Source: an uncultured Spirochaetaceae bacterium (GTDB lineage: Bacteria; Spirochaetota; Spirochaetia; Sphaerochaetales; Sphaerochaetaceae). From it: a DNA stretch of 39,061 nucleotides. The stretch spans positions 1-39,061 of the forward strand of contig CALXYI010000011.1 of assembly GCA_944392935.1 (NCBI GenBank), read 5' to 3'. The notes beneath the pieces are model-generated. The model saw only the letters and a list, made by a program, of their open reading frames with translations. It was not told the origin of the DNA and ran no database searches. The position numbers were made by a program, and so were the translations under genes. Shown one piece after another: positions 6,875-17,171 of this stretch. Positions within the stretch are counted from its first letter, which is position 1; every line of letters begins with the position of its first letter.

Positions 6875-8161
6875 TCAGCCGAGAACTTCGATCATCCCTT
6901 CGGAAGCACGGATCCCGGAAGCCCAGGCTCCTGTGATTCCCCGGCTGGTGCCGGCTCCGTCTCCTGCGAAGAATACCGATGGCACCACCTGGAAATGCCT
7001 GTCCTTGTACTCCGGCTTGTTCGCGTAGAGCTTTATCTCCGGATAGTACATTATCGTAGAGGGGTGGAGTATTCCCGGTATGATCGTATCAAGCTTCTTC
7101 ATGCCCGACCAGATATAGCGGAGTATCTTCGATGGCATTGCAAGCGAGATATCCGATGGGCAGCAGTCCCTGAGCGACGGCTCGAAGTCGTAGAGGTCCC
7201 CGTTGAATGTGGCAGCCTTCGATCTCTTTCCCATCCTGAAATCCCCGACACGCTGCATCAGGGGCCTTCCGCCTCCCATCAGTGCAGCCATCACCCCGAG
7301 GTGCTCAGCGAACTCCTGCCCTGAGGCAAGAGGCTCGGTGAAGCGCACTGTCTTGAGTATCGCGAAGTTGACAAGCCCGTTGTTCCTTGCCGCATCGGGA
7401 GCATATGCATGGCCGTTCACCGAATACCAAACATCCCCGCGTTCCGTGACGTACTTCTCCTTCACGACATGGGCGTTCCCGCTGTTCGTGCAGAAAGTGC
7501 GCACCTTCTCAGGGAAATAGAACTTCGGATCATAGTAGTCCTTTACGATGGGGTAGTGCTCGATCCTCGTCTCCACGCGTATGCCTACATCGAGTATGTT
7601 GTCCATGTACTGGACGCCGAGCTGATGCATCACGTTCTGCAGGAAGTGGAATCCCTGCCTTCCCGGGGCTATCAGGATCGTGCGGTAGCCGATCTCCCTC
7701 AGATCAGTCGTGATGAATTTCTGGTCATTGTTTATCGAGAGCATCTCCTCCTTCAGGGAGATGTCGACACCGCGGTCCCTGAGCTCCTGCAGCAGCTTCT
7801 GTATCAGGCGCAGTCCGCCATCTGTACCGAGATGCGTCTGCTGGATCTCCAGCAGCGAGCAGCCGAGCTTCTCTGCCCTTGACTGGTATGTGGCTATATT
7901 CGACTTCGGGAGGATGTCCGGCCTGAGGAATTCCTTGACCATTTCAAGATAATGGTCGGCAGTCGCTTCATCCCAGTATTCGAAGGGGAAGCCTATGGGA
8001 TATGTGAAGTTCATCTTGCAGTCGTTCCGCATCCCTCCTGTCGATACAGGTGCCTTGTCTATCATCAGTATCGAGATGTCCTTCTTCCTCTCGAGGAGGG
8101 AGAATGCAGCTCCCATTCCGGCAGGTCCTGTACCTACGATCACGGCATCATACTTATCCAT
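6875..8161 (-). CDS. FAD-dependent oxidoreductase (COG2509-like)
   Basis: The 428-residue flavoprotein begins with a dinucleotide-binding motif, VIVGTGPAGMGAAF at residues 7-20. Near the C-terminus it has the second FAD motif, VFFAGDGAGTSRGITGAWASG (about residues 396-416). The family of uncharacterised NAD(P)/FAD-dependent dehydrogenases, COG2509, has this layout, with a middle domain that includes GGRPLMQRVGDF. The substrate is unknown and the enzyme is cytoplasmic. No partner gene lies in the same direction next to it; tRNA-Leu follows in the same orientation 40 bp downstream. Confidence 0.85.
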   Translation of the reverse strand: MDKYDAVIVGTGPAGMGAAFSLLERKKDISILMIDKAPVSTGGMRNDCKMNFTYPIGFPFEYWDEATADHYLEMVKEFLRPDILPKSNIATYQSRAEKLGCSLLEIQQTHLGTDGGLRLIQKLLQELRDRGVDISLKEEMLSINNDQKFITTDLREIGYRTILIAPGRQGFHFLQNVMHQLGVQYMDNILDVGIRVETRIEHYPIVKDYYDPKFYFPEKVRTFCTNSGNAHVVKEKYVTERGDVWYSVNGHAYAPDAARNNGLVNFAILKTVRFTEPLASGQEFAEHLGVMAALMGGGRPLMQRVGDFRMGKRSKAATFNGDLYDFEPSLRDCCPSDISLAMPSKILRYIWSGMKKLDTIIPGILHPSTIMYYPEIKLYANKPEYKDRHFQVVPSVFFAGDGAGTSRGITGAWASGIRASEGMIEVLG

Positions 8162-8330
8162 ATCCTAAATCCTCTCCGTTCCATCATGTCATGCGGAATA
8201 AAGCATTGTGCACTCAGGCACAGCTATGTAGTATATAGAATAAGAATAAAACCGGGCAACCCTTGGCTCCGGAAGGAGAAAAGAGGCTGGCTGCAGATTT
8301 GCTGATGAAGCTGATTCAAGCAGATAATGT

Positions 8331-8359
8331 TTGAAATCAAGCCGAATTCGGAGTATATT
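8331..8359 (+). promoter_or_regulatory. Promoter placing the HTH/Fic transcript start at its ATG
   Basis: TTGAAA at 8331-8336 and TATATT at 8354-8359 are separated by exactly 17 bp. The -10 ends 6 bp before the ATG at 8366, so transcription would begin at or within a base or two of the start codon, giving a leaderless message. Confidence 0.6.
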
Positions 8360-8365
8360 CAGTGT

Positions 8366-9262
8366 ATGAGATATATAGATGTCAAGGAAGCCTCAACAAG
8401 ATGGGGCATTACGGATAGGCGGATCAGGCTTCTATGCACGCAGGGACGCATCGATGGCGCGATAAAGCTCGGCTGGTCATGGATGATCCCTGCCGACACG
8501 CCCAAGCCGAGGGATGGCCGGCATCTCCGGCGCTACAGGACCCTTGATATACGCCCTGGCACCGTCGATGTCGATAAGATGCGCACACTGGCGGAGGAGG
8601 TCCCCCTCACTGCGGATCTCATAGCTTCCGACTCCTTCGCAGGGATCCTCCGGATGACGCTTGAGGCGCTCCTCTCCGCAGACGGGATCTCGATGGATGA
8701 CCGCGATGCCAGATCGATACTGTCCGGCCGTGTCGTTCCGTCCGTTCCACTTGATCTCCATCTCGTTATCGTGAATTTCCGCTCCATCCTCATCTCCCTA
8801 GCAGCCAATGGCGAGAAGTGGAGCGAGAAGAGCGCGCGTGATGCGCATGCGCGCCTCATGCAGGGAATCGATGACCTGACCGGTGCTGATTACCGTCCCG
8901 GATATGCGCTGTACCCGCCCAGGGAAGGCGAGAACCCGACCATCCCGGTCCAGATGGAGACAACTTTCGGGCAGTATGAGGCATCATGGCGCAATATGCA
9001 TGGGCTTGTATCGGCCGTGCTGCTGTATGCAGGCATCCTCAGGATAAGGCCATATGAGGAATACGGAGCGATGTACAGCTATCTGATCCTTGCCGGGGAG
9101 CTGATGAGGAACGGCATCCTCCCGCCCCTTCTCGACAAGGCCTCGGAGGATGAGGCGAAAGCCGCATTCTCGCTTGCCCTCAGCAGCGGCAATTACGGGG
9201 ATTTCACGCATTTCATTGAAAGAAAGGTCCACGAGGCTTACCATATCCTGAGGAAGAAGTGA
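8366..9262 (+). CDS. HTH protein with degenerate Fic-like domain
   Basis: The protein has 298 residues from the ATG at 8366 (MRYIDVKEA). The in-frame ATG at 8327 lies just before the -35 box and is less likely. Residues 1-50 form an excisionase/MerR-like winged helix (EASTRWGITDRRIRLLCTQG, then GWSWMIPAD). The second part follows Fic family layout: WSEKSARDAHARLMQGI as the helix before the active site, PIPVQM-like flap region TIPVQMETTFG, and RPYEEYGAMYSYL where active Fic proteins have HPFxxGNGR. The catalytic His, Asn and Arg are therefore absent, so AMP transfer is unlikely. A role as a regulator that senses a ligand through a dead Fic fold is possible. It is followed without a gap by the deacylase gene. 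Confidence 0.65.
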   Translation: MRYIDVKEASTRWGITDRRIRLLCTQGRIDGAIKLGWSWMIPADTPKPRDGRHLRRYRTLDIRPGTVDVDKMRTLAEEVPLTADLIASDSFAGILRMTLEALLSADGISMDDRDARSILSGRVVPSVPLDLHLVIVNFRSILISLAANGEKWSEKSARDAHARLMQGIDDLTGADYRPGYALYPPREGENPTIPVQMETTFGQYEASWRNMHGLVSAVLLYAGILRIRPYEEYGAMYSYLILAGELMRNGILPPLLDKASEDEAKAAFSLALSSGNYGDFTHFIERKVHEAYHILRKK

Positions 9263-10804
9263 ATGTACGACTACATGTTCCGTTCAGCGCTCCTCTATGA
9301 CGGGAGCGGCCGAGAGCCAGTGAAGGCAAATGTCGCGGTATTCGGCGACAGCATCGCATTCGTCGGCAAGGAAGGCATAACAAGAGCCAGGGAGGTGATA
9401 GATGCCTCCGGCTGCATCCTTGCTCCTGGATTCATAGATATCCACACCCATACCGATCTCCATGCCCTCCGCGATCCTGATATGAAGGCGCGCGTGATGC
9501 AGGGCATCACCACCGATGTCTCAGGAAACTGCGGGGTAGGTGTCTTCCCCAATACCGGGGACAGCCTGAAGCAGGCCGTGATGGATGTCCTCGGCGTCTG
9601 GGATGACTGGGCATGGTCCGGATATCCATCATACAGGGATTACCTCACAATGCGCGGGATAGGCATCAACGAGGCTTTCCTCGTGCCGCATACGGCCCTC
9701 CGCCTTGAGGCCCTTGGCGGCAATGCAGGACGGAGCGCGACGGATGGTGAGATCGATTGCATGTGCGGATCACTGGACACGCTTCTTGCCGAAGGGGCGT
9801 GGGGATTCTCCACAGGACTGTACTATGCTCCATGCCTCTTTGCTGAGCGGAAGGAGCTTGAGGCGCTCCTGCGCGTTGTCGCGAGGAGAGGTCGTATCTG
9901 GGCAGTGCACCACCGCTGCGAGGGCAATGATGTCATCCAGTCCCTGGGGGAAGTGCTCTCGCTTGCGGAAGAGACAGGAGTGCGTCTCGAGATATCGCAT
10001 CTCAAGGCGATAGGGCGGAAGAACCAGAAGAAGGTGCCGCAGCTGCTCTCGATGATCGAGAAGGCCAGGGAGCGCGGCGTTGATGTGAAGTTCGATCAGT
10101 ATCCGTACAACTATGGCTCGACAAGCCTTTTCTCGCTGCTGCCGCCTGCCATCCTCTCGCTTTCCCGCTTCGAGCAGCGCCTTGCGCTCTCGCTGGAGAA
10201 TGAGAGGGAGGATATAAAGCGTGAGATGCTCGATCCCGATGGATGGGACAGCATCTATGAGATGGTAGGGCCTGATGACATAAGGGCAATGTACCTCGAG
10301 AGCCACCCCGGGCTTTCAGGGAAGACCCTGACGCAGATAGGGGAGGAGCGCGGGAAGGATCCCCTTGATGCCCTCTTCGATATCCTCTCAGAGGAGACCG
10401 GGCTTGCCGTCATGTGCGATATCACCGAGAGCGAGGAGAACCTGCGCCTCATAATGAAGCATCCCCTTGCCTCTTTCGGCACCGATTCACTCTATTCATC
10501 CCCTGTCCCGCATCCAAGGTCGCTTCACTCGACGGTGGAGTACCTGACGCTTGCCATGCGGGAGGGTCTGCTGCCGCTCGAGAGCGCCATACGCCGCATG
10601 ACGGGTGAGAATGCTGATAGGATGGGATTCACCGACCGTGGGTATATCCGCGAAGGATACAAGGCGGATCTTGTCCTGATCAGGCCGGAAGATCTTGGGA
10701 TAGAGGGGGATGGCAACACTGGCTTCCGTGCTGTCATGGTGAACGGAAAGCCCTGCCTGCTTGATGGGAAGGTGCATTCACCGCGCTCGGGAAGGGTCCT
10801 CTAG
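9263..10804 (+). CDS. N-acyl-D-amino-acid deacylase (D-aminoacylase family)
   Basis: The 513-residue amidohydrolase has the metal motif DIHTHTD (His61, His63) and Cys90 in VSGNCGVG, the unusual cysteine metal ligand of D-aminoacylases. Also present are [19 protein letters not shown] and SFGTDSL for the remaining ligands. These enzymes remove acyl groups from N-acyl-D-amino acids in the cytoplasm, often for reuse of cell-wall-derived D-amino acids. Length is usual for the family. The ATG directly follows the TGA of the HTH/Fic-like gene, so the two are probably co-transcribed and the regulator may control it. The 3' end overlaps the convergent ABC transporter ATPase gene by 4 bases. A link to amino-acid uptake by that transporter is plausible. 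Confidence 0.88.
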   Translation: MYDYMFRSALLYDGSGREPVKANVAVFGDSIAFVGKEGITRAREVIDASGCILAPGFIDIHTHTDLHALRDPDMKARVMQGITTDVSGNCGVGVFPNTGDSLKQAVMDVLGVWDDWAWSGYPSYRDYLTMRGIGINEAFLVPHTALRLEALGGNAGRSATDGEIDCMCGSLDTLLAEGAWGFSTGLYYAPCLFAERKELEALLRVVARRGRIWAVHHRCEGNDVIQSLGEVLSLAEETGVRLEISHLKAIGRKNQKKVPQLLSMIEKARERGVDVKFDQYPYNYGSTSLFSLLPPAILSLSRFEQRLALSLENEREDIKREMLDPDGWDSIYEMVGPDDIRAMYLESHPGLSGKTLTQIGEERGKDPLDALFDILSEETGLAVMCDITESEENLRLIMKHPLASFGTDSLYSSPVPHPRSLHSTVEYLTLAMREGLLPLESAIRRMTGENADRMGFTDRGYIREGYKADLVLIRPEDLGIEGDGNTGFRAVMVNGKPCLLDGKVHSPRSGRVL

Positions 10805-11562
10805 TCCTCGAAGGAGGCTATGAACTTCCTTGTGCGCTCTTCCTTTGGATTGCCGAACAGCTCATCGGGGGAGCCTTCCTCGACGATCACTCCCTTGTCC
10901 ATGAATATGGCATGGTCTGAGATGAGCCTGGCGAAATGCATCTCGTGCGTTACGACGACCATCGTCATCTTCTCCTCCGCAAGCTCCCTTATGACGCGGA
11001 GGATCTCCCGGGTGAGCTCCGGGTCGAGCGCCGATGTGGGCTCGTCGAAGAAAAGGACCTCCGGATCGAGCGCAAGGGCACGTGCTATCGAGACCCTCTG
11101 CTGCTGTCCGCCGGAAAGCTGGAATGGATATTCCCTCGCCTTGTCCTCAAGACCCATCTTCCTCAGCAGCGCAATGGCCTTGTCCTCCGCCTCCTCACGG
11201 CTGCGCCTGAGCACCGCACGCTGCGCCTCTGTGATATTGCGAAGCACGGTGAAGTGGGGGAAGAGGTTGAAGGCCTGGAATACAAGCCCGGTCTTTAGTC
11301 CTATCTCCCTCTCTTCCTGCGGCCTGGCATAGACGGCCTTGCCGTCGATGCTACTGAAGAGGGTCCTTCCTGCTATCTCGAGCGTTCCGTCATCGGCCCT
11401 CTCCAGCTGCGTTATTATGCGCAGCGTGGTGGACTTGCCCGAGCCCGATGGCCCGATTATCGAGAGCACCCTGCCTTTCTCGAGGGTGAATGATATATCC
11501 TTCAGTATCTCGTTCTTCCCGAATGACTTCCTGAGTCCTGTGAGCTTTATCATCTCTTCCAT
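10801..11562 (-). CDS. Polar amino-acid ABC transporter ATP-binding protein
   Basis: The 253-residue ATPase has Walker [10 protein letters not shown] (37-45), Q-loop [10 protein letters not shown], signature LSGGQQQR (149-156), Walker [12 protein letters not shown] (170-180) and switch His206. The spacing and the [12 protein letters not shown] segment match the GlnQ/HisP/ArtP group that powers import of polar amino acids. It is the last gene of a binding protein - permease - ATPase operon on the minus strand. The exact substrate cannot be read from the sequence. Confidence 0.93.
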   Translation of the reverse strand: MEEMIKLTGLRKSFGKNEILKDISFTLEKGRVLSIIGPSGSGKSTTLRIITQLERADDGTLEIAGRTLFSSIDGKAVYARPQEEREIGLKTGLVFQAFNLFPHFTVLRNITEAQRAVLRRSREEAEDKAIALLRKMGLEDKAREYPFQLSGGQQQRVSIARALALDPEVLFFDEPTSALDPELTREILRVIRELAEEKMTMVVVTHEMHFARLISDHAIFMDKGVIVEEGSPDELFGNPKEERTRKFIASFED

Positions 11563-11566
11563 GGCA

Positions 11567-12202
11567 TCACCTGTAGTATCCGAGCTTCCTCTCGCCGGCT
11601 GCGAAGAGGCGGGAGACGATGTAGTTCATCACGAAGTAGAAGATGCCGGCGATGAAGATGGGGACGGTCGAGAATTCCCTTGAGGATGCAGTCTGGGCGA
11701 CACGGAAGAGCTCTGCCACCCCTATCGTCTGGGCAAGCGCCGTATCCTTCACCAGCGTGATCACCTCGTTGCCTAGGGCGGGGAGTATCCGCTTTATGAC
11801 CTGGGGGAGGATTATATGGAAGAACGTATATGCGCGCGTGAAGCCGAGCACCTTCGCCGCCTCATGCTGGCCTTTGTCTATCGACTGGAGCCCTGAGCGG
11901 TAGATCTCGGCGAAGTACGCGCTGTAGTTGATCACGAATGCCACTATGCATGCCGTGAACCTGTCATACGACGCCCCGAAGATGTAGAACGGGGCGAAGT
12001 AGACGAATATGAGCTGCAGGATCAGCGGCGTGCCGCGCATTATCTGTATGTACAGGTCGGTGATCCATCTTATGGGCTTTATCCTCGTCATCTTCCCCTT
12101 TGCCACCACGAAGCCCAGCGGAAGCGAGAAGAGGAGAGTGAGGACGAATATCCTCATTGATACGACCGTACCTTCGGCCATCTGCAGCAACAGACCCTGC
12201 AT
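11567..12202 (-). CDS. Polar amino-acid ABC transporter permease
   Basis: The 211-residue inner-membrane protein is of the HisM/GlnP type. It has several hydrophobic segments and the conserved permease loop ([20 protein letters not shown], then AKVLGF) followed by [22 protein letters not shown], in which the EAA motif contacts the ATPase. It starts 12 bp after the binding-protein gene, with AAGGAAAGGGAG before its ATG, and is followed 4 bp later by the ATPase gene. Confidence 0.93.
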   Translation of the reverse strand: MQGLLLQMAEGTVVSMRIFVLTLLFSLPLGFVVAKGKMTRIKPIRWITDLYIQIMRGTPLILQLIFVYFAPFYIFGASYDRFTACIVAFVINYSAYFAEIYRSGLQSIDKGQHEAAKVLGFTRAYTFFHIILPQVIKRILPALGNEVITLVKDTALAQTIGVAELFRVAQTASSREFSTVPIFIAGIFYFVMNYIVSRLFAAGERKLGYYR

Positions 12203-12214
12203 CTCCCTTTCCTT

Positions 12215-13024
12215 TTACTTTCCTACTACAGTGATATCCGAGCCGAACCAGCTCTCCGAGATCGCTGCGAGAGTGCCGTCGGCAGCCATTGCCTCAAGCT
12301 CGCTGTTCACCGCATCGCGGAGCGCTGTGTCGTTCTTCCTGAATCCGATAGCATATTCCTCTTCCGTGAGCGTCTCGTCAAGGACGATGAAGTCCTTTCC
12401 CGATGTCTGGATGCTGTAGTTCGCGACGACGAGATCCATTACGACGCCGTCAACACCTCCGATCTCGAGGTCCATGAGCGCAGTGAGGTTCTCCTTGAAT
12501 TCCACGACCTCTCCGAGGGAGTCCCTGAAGCCTTCCGTGTCATCGATGGCTTCCTGCGCAGACGATCCGGCCTGGACACCGACAGCCTTGCCTGCAAGAT
12601 CCGCAAGCGAGCTGATTCCGCTGTCAGCACGGACGACCACTACCTGTGCATTCCTAAGATATGGCTCGGAGAAGATCATCACCTTCTCCCTTTCCGGTGT
12701 CACCGTGAATCCATTCCAGATGCAGTCGATATTGCCTGTGGCGAGCTCCTGCTCCTTCGAATTCCAGTCTATAGGCTGCGTTATGAGCTCGACGCCGAGG
12801 CGGGAGGCCACTTCCCTTGCCGTGTCGATATCGAAGCCTACGATATTCCCGTTCTCATCCCTGAAGCCCATCGGCGGGAAGGAGTCATCAAGACCGAGGA
12901 TGAATGTCCCTTTCTCCTGCACGTCCTGAAGCGATGTATCCACGCCTGACTCCTGTGAGCCGGCTGCCGGCAGTACCATAAGAGCGAGCGATACTGCGAT
13001 GATGATTGCTGCAAGTCTTTTCAT
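12215..13024 (-). CDS. Amino-acid ABC transporter substrate-binding protein
   Basis: The protein has 269 residues from the ATG at 13024, chosen because GGAGG at 13031-13035 is 6 bases upstream; the longer upstream reading frame has no such support. Residues 1-22 are a signal peptide (MKRLAAIIIAVSLALMVLPA). The mature protein has the family 3 solute-binding pattern: GTFILGLDDSFPPMGFRDENG, GFDIDTAREVASRLG, WNGFTVTPEREKVMIFSEPY and GVQAGSSAQEAID. It captures an amino acid in the periplasm for the permease and ATPase encoded downstream. Confidence 0.92.
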   Translation of the reverse strand: MKRLAAIIIAVSLALMVLPAAGSQESGVDTSLQDVQEKGTFILGLDDSFPPMGFRDENGNIVGFDIDTAREVASRLGVELITQPIDWNSKEQELATGNIDCIWNGFTVTPEREKVMIFSEPYLRNAQVVVVRADSGISSLADLAGKAVGVQAGSSAQEAIDDTEGFRDSLGEVVEFKENLTALMDLEIGGVDGVVMDLVVANYSIQTSGKDFIVLDETLTEEEYAIGFRKNDTALRDAVNSELEAMAADGTLAAISESWFGSDITVVGK

Positions 13025-13054
13025 CAGAAACCTCCGATGCGATAGAGTATACAG

Positions 13055-13084
13055 TTTATAGGCTCCAGAGAGAATACATATCAA
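13055..13084 (-). promoter_or_regulatory. Promoter of the amino-acid transporter operon
   Basis: On the minus strand TTGATA (13079-13084) is followed after 18 bp by TATAAA (13055-13060). A second possible -10 (TATACT) lies 3-4 bp further on. The start codon is 31 bp downstream of the first -10. Confidence 0.6.
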
Positions 13085-13093
13085 GTGCATGAT

Positions 13094-13110
13094 TATGCAG
13101 AAACTGCATA
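13094..13110. promoter_or_regulatory. Inverted repeat between divergent genes, possible operator
   Basis: TATGCAG and CTGCATA form perfect 7-bp arms around AAA. The repeat is centred between the transporter promoter and the HAD gene start at 13128, a position suited to a dimeric regulator acting on both. Confidence 0.35.
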
Positions 13111-13127
13111 TTGTGCTACGATAGGCC

Positions 13128-13730
13128 ATGAAACTCTTCATATTCGATATGGGGGAGGTCCTTCTCCTCAATGTGGGCACGATGCGGAAGTTCGCCTCGA
13201 TGCTGGGCACGGGCAAGGATGAGATGCTCTCTGATTATCTCCGCTATGATGCAGCGCTGATGGATGGATACATGGCGCCGGAGGATTACTACCGGCATCT
13301 GGAGGACAAGTACTGCACCTCGATCGCAGGAGATCCATTCTCCGATTTCTTCCGTCCTGATGTGAACGCCAGGATGCTCGGCTATGCGGATGCCCTCAGG
13401 GGCTGCGGCTTCAGATGCGTCATAGGCTCCAACACATTCGCCCCTCACTGGGAATATGCCAGGATCATGCCAGGCAGCCCGTTCCCGCATTTCGATGCCC
13501 TGTACGCATCGCATGAGATGAGGATGTCGAAGCCGGAGACGGCATTCTTCCGCATCATATGCCAGAGGGAGGGTGTGCCATACAGCGAGACAGCCTTCAT
13601 CGATGACAATGAGGCAAATATCGCCGCGGCGGCATCGCTGGGCATCACTACGCTCCTGTACAGCGGCGAGGACAGGGATGAGAGGGCAGATGCGTTCTTC
13701 AGGAGGTATATCCGATGGAATCGATCGTGA
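13128..13730 (+). CDS. HAD-superfamily hydrolase
   Basis: The 200-residue protein has HAD motif I as FDMGEVL (Asp7; the second Asp of DxD is replaced by Gly, as in YihX-type sugar phosphatases), motif II Ser101 in GSNT, motif III Lys135 in SKPE and motif IV FIDDNEANI (Asp159, Asp160). It is probably a phosphatase of a small phosphorylated metabolite. There is no ribosome binding site before the ATG. A -10-like TACGAT ends 5 bp upstream, so the message may be leaderless. The gene is divergent from the amino-acid transporter, and its 3' end overlaps a very small membrane-peptide gene. Confidence 0.85.
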   Translation: MKLFIFDMGEVLLLNVGTMRKFASMLGTGKDEMLSDYLRYDAALMDGYMAPEDYYRHLEDKYCTSIAGDPFSDFFRPDVNARMLGYADALRGCGFRCVIGSNTFAPHWEYARIMPGSPFPHFDALYASHEMRMSKPETAFFRIICQREGVPYSETAFIDDNEANIAAAASLGITTLLYSGEDRDERADAFFRRYIRWNRS

Positions 13731-13786
13731 TATTCCTTCTCTCTGCCGTGGTGGTCTGGGCATTGACAAGATCAAACAGGAAGTGA
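13715..13786 (+). CDS. 23-residue single-pass membrane peptide
   Basis: An ATG at 13715 follows AGGAGG (13701-13706) by 8 bases. The reading frame is MESIVIFLLSAVVVWALT, then RSNRK and stop: one hydrophobic segment of about 15 residues with a basic C-terminal tail. It overlaps the end of the HAD gene by 16 bp in another frame, so translation may be coupled. No family is recognised. The consensus binding site and clean membrane-spanning composition argue for a real small protein, but length alone makes chance possible. Confidence 0.5.
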   Translation: MESIVIFLLSAVVVWALTRSNRK

Positions 13787-13822
13787 GCATATGCATTTTA
13801 ATGGATATTCTTGCAGTTTTTA

Positions 13823-13852
13823 TTGACATTGCCCTCTCTGTTGCCGTATAAG
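13823..13852 (+). promoter_or_regulatory. Promoter of the ilv-leu operon
   Basis: A perfect TTGACA (13823-13828) and TATAAG (13847-13852) lie 18 bp apart. They are 27 bp upstream of the leader-peptide ATG and are the only strong promoter before the operon. Confidence 0.8.
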
Positions 13853-13879
13853 GAAGGAAATTCGAAAAAGGAGGAGAAG

Positions 13880-13942
13880 ATGAATAGCAGCCAGGTGTTA
13901 TCCGTTTCCCTCCTTCTATCCGTACTCGTCATTACATGCTGA
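13880..13942 (+). CDS. Branched-chain amino-acid leader peptide
   Basis: AGGAGG at 13869-13874 precedes an ATG at 13880 that opens 20 codons ending at TGA 13942. After MNSSQ the peptide is built largely of Val, Leu and Ile (VLSVSLLLSVLVI): four Val, five Leu and one Ile. It lies between the operon promoter and a terminator. This is the arrangement of ilv/leu attenuation leaders, in which scarcity of charged tRNA-Leu, -Val or -Ile stalls the ribosome and prevents termination. It is not a structural protein. Confidence 0.85.
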   Translation: MNSSQVLSVSLLLSVLVITC

Positions 13943-14003
13943 ACCACGGTTGAGCATTTTCTGATGTAGGCCCGTGGTGTTCCCAGAACCCCCGGGCTAT
14001 TTT
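13943..14003 (+). promoter_or_regulatory. Attenuator: overlapping antiterminator and terminator
   Basis: ACCACGG (13943-13949), directly after the leader stop, can pair with CCGTGGT (13972-13978). The alternative hairpin 13970-13997 (GCCCG...CGGGC, with inner GTTC/GAAC) is followed by TATTTT (13998-14003), an intrinsic terminator. The two share 13972-13978 and are mutually exclusive. A ribosome finishing the leader covers 13943-13949 and lets the terminator form; a ribosome stalled earlier allows the antiterminator. Confidence 0.8.
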
Positions 14004-14020
14004 CATTTGGAGGGTTTGAG

Positions 14021-15561
<1,541 letters not shown>

Positions 15562-15575
15562 GGGAAGGGGGAGAT

Positions 15576-17171
15576 ATGGCAGAGAGGATCTATATATTCG
15601 ATACCACGCTCCGCGATGGGGAACAGGCTCCGGGCTACAGCATGAACCTGGAGGAGAAGATCAGGGTCGCAAAGCAGCTTGAGACGCTAGGCGTGGATAT
15701 CATAGAAGCCGGCTTCGCCATTTCATCCCCTGGTGATGCCGAGAGCGTGGAGGCTATCGCGAAGGCTGTGGATGATGTCACGGTCGCATCGCTTGCGCGC
15801 GCGCTCAAGAAGGATATCGATGCCGCATGGAATGCAGTGAAGAAGGCCAACAGGCCGCGTATCCATCTCTTCCTTGCGACATCGGATCTCCATCTCCAGT
15901 ACAAGCTCCGCATGTCGCGCGACGAGGCGCTGGAGAGGATAAGGGAGGAGGTGAGGTATGCACGCTCCCTCTGCCCTGATATCGAGTTCTCCATCGAGGA
16001 TGCGACACGCACCGATATCGATTACATGTGCCGTGTCGTGGAGACGGCTATAGCGGAGGGTGCAACGACCATCAACCTTCCCGACACAGTCGGCTATGCT
16101 GCCCCGTCGGATATCGCGGAGATGGTATCCGCTGTCAGGAACCGTGTCCCGAATATCGACAAGGCGATAATAAGCATGCACTGCCATGATGACCTCGGGC
16201 AGGCTACTGCGAATACGCTTGCCGGCGTGAGGTCAGGTGCAAGGCAGATAGAGTGCACGGTCTGCGGTATAGGAGAGAGGGCGGGGAATACCGCTGTCGA
16301 GGAAGTCGTGATGGCGATGAAGACGCGTCCCGATCTCTACGATGCCGAAACCAACATAAGGACGGAGGAGCTCTGCCGCTCCGCGCGCCTCATCTCATCC
16401 ATCACCGGAGTGAGGATATTCCCGTCGAAGGCAATCGTAGGCGACAATGCCTTTGCCCATGAGTCTGGTATCCATCAGCATGGCATGATGGCCAATTCGA
16501 AGACCTATGAGATCATGACTCCCGAGAGCGTCGGAGTGGTGAAGACCAACTATGTGCTGGGAAAGCACTCCGGCAAGCATGCATTCTCGAAGAAGCTCGA
16601 CGAGCTCGGGTATGTCCTTCCGGATGCGGAGATCGCAAGGCTCTTCGAGGAATTCAAGAATCTCTGCGACAGGAAGAAGAACGTCACCGACCGTGATATC
16701 GTGGCTCTTGTCGAATCCACCGAAGCCAAGGCGAAGCAGACGTGGGCCCTTGATTCCTATGTCGTCAACAGCGGCAACAGGATAACATCCACGGCATGCA
16801 TTGCGCTCAGGAACGGCGATAAGGTCGTAGAAGGAGTCGCCTCCGGAACCGGGCCCATATACGCATCCCTGAGGGCTGTGGAGAAGATAATCCATCATCC
16901 ATTCTCTCTCGATGACTACCAGCTGCAGGCAGTCACGGAGCATCGTGATGCCCTCGGCGAGGCGCTTGTGAAGATATCCGACGGAACGGGCGTCTACAGG
17001 GGACGCGGTGTCTCGACGGATGTCATCGAGGCTTCGATACTCGCATGCCTCAATGCAGTGAACCGCATGCTCGAGGGTGCCGGCTCCTCTATCTCGGGAG
17101 GCAAGAACGCATCTTCCATGACATTCGACAATGATATGCTCGTCGGGCACACCGACAAGGAGGTCAGGTAA
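15576..17171 (+). CDS. leuA: 2-isopropylmalate synthase
   Basis: The 531-residue enzyme condenses acetyl-CoA with 2-oxoisovalerate, the committed step to leucine. The catalytic TIM barrel has [12 protein letters not shown] at residues 9-20, [11 protein letters not shown] for metal binding and [11 protein letters not shown]. The C-terminal part carries the leucine-binding regulatory domain ([19 protein letters not shown] and [22 protein letters not shown]), so feedback inhibition by leucine is expected. Citramalate synthase was considered, but sequence and neighbours fit LeuA. GGGGGAG lies before the ATG. The stop overlaps the leuC start by one base. Confidence 0.95.
   Translation: MAERIYIFDTTLRDGEQAPGYSMNLEEKIRVAKQLETLGVDIIEAGFAISSPGDAESVEAIAKAVDDVTVASLARALKKDIDAAWNAVKKANRPRIHLFLATSDLHLQYKLRMSRDEALERIREEVRYARSLCPDIEFSIEDATRTDIDYMCRVVETAIAEGATTINLPDTVGYAAPSDIAEMVSAVRNRVPNIDKAIISMHCHDDLGQATANTLAGVRSGARQIECTVCGIGERAGNTAVEEVVMAMKTRPDLYDAETNIRTEELCRSARLISSITGVRIFPSKAIVGDNAFAHESGIHQHGMMANSKTYEIMTPESVGVVKTNYVLGKHSGKHAFSKKLDELGYVLPDAEIARLFEEFKNLCDRKKNVTDRDIVALVESTEAKAKQTWALDSYVVNSGNRITSTACIALRNGDKVVEGVASGTGPIYASLRAVEKIIHHPFSLDDYQLQAVTEHRDALGEALVKISDGTGVYRGRGVSTDVIEASILACLNAVNRMLEGAGSSISGGKNASSMTFDNDMLVGHTDKEVR

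Noticed and set aside
13850-14020. T-box riboswitch before ilvN
   Set aside because: No T-box consensus or specifier-loop layout is visible; the leader peptide and its terminator explain the region better.
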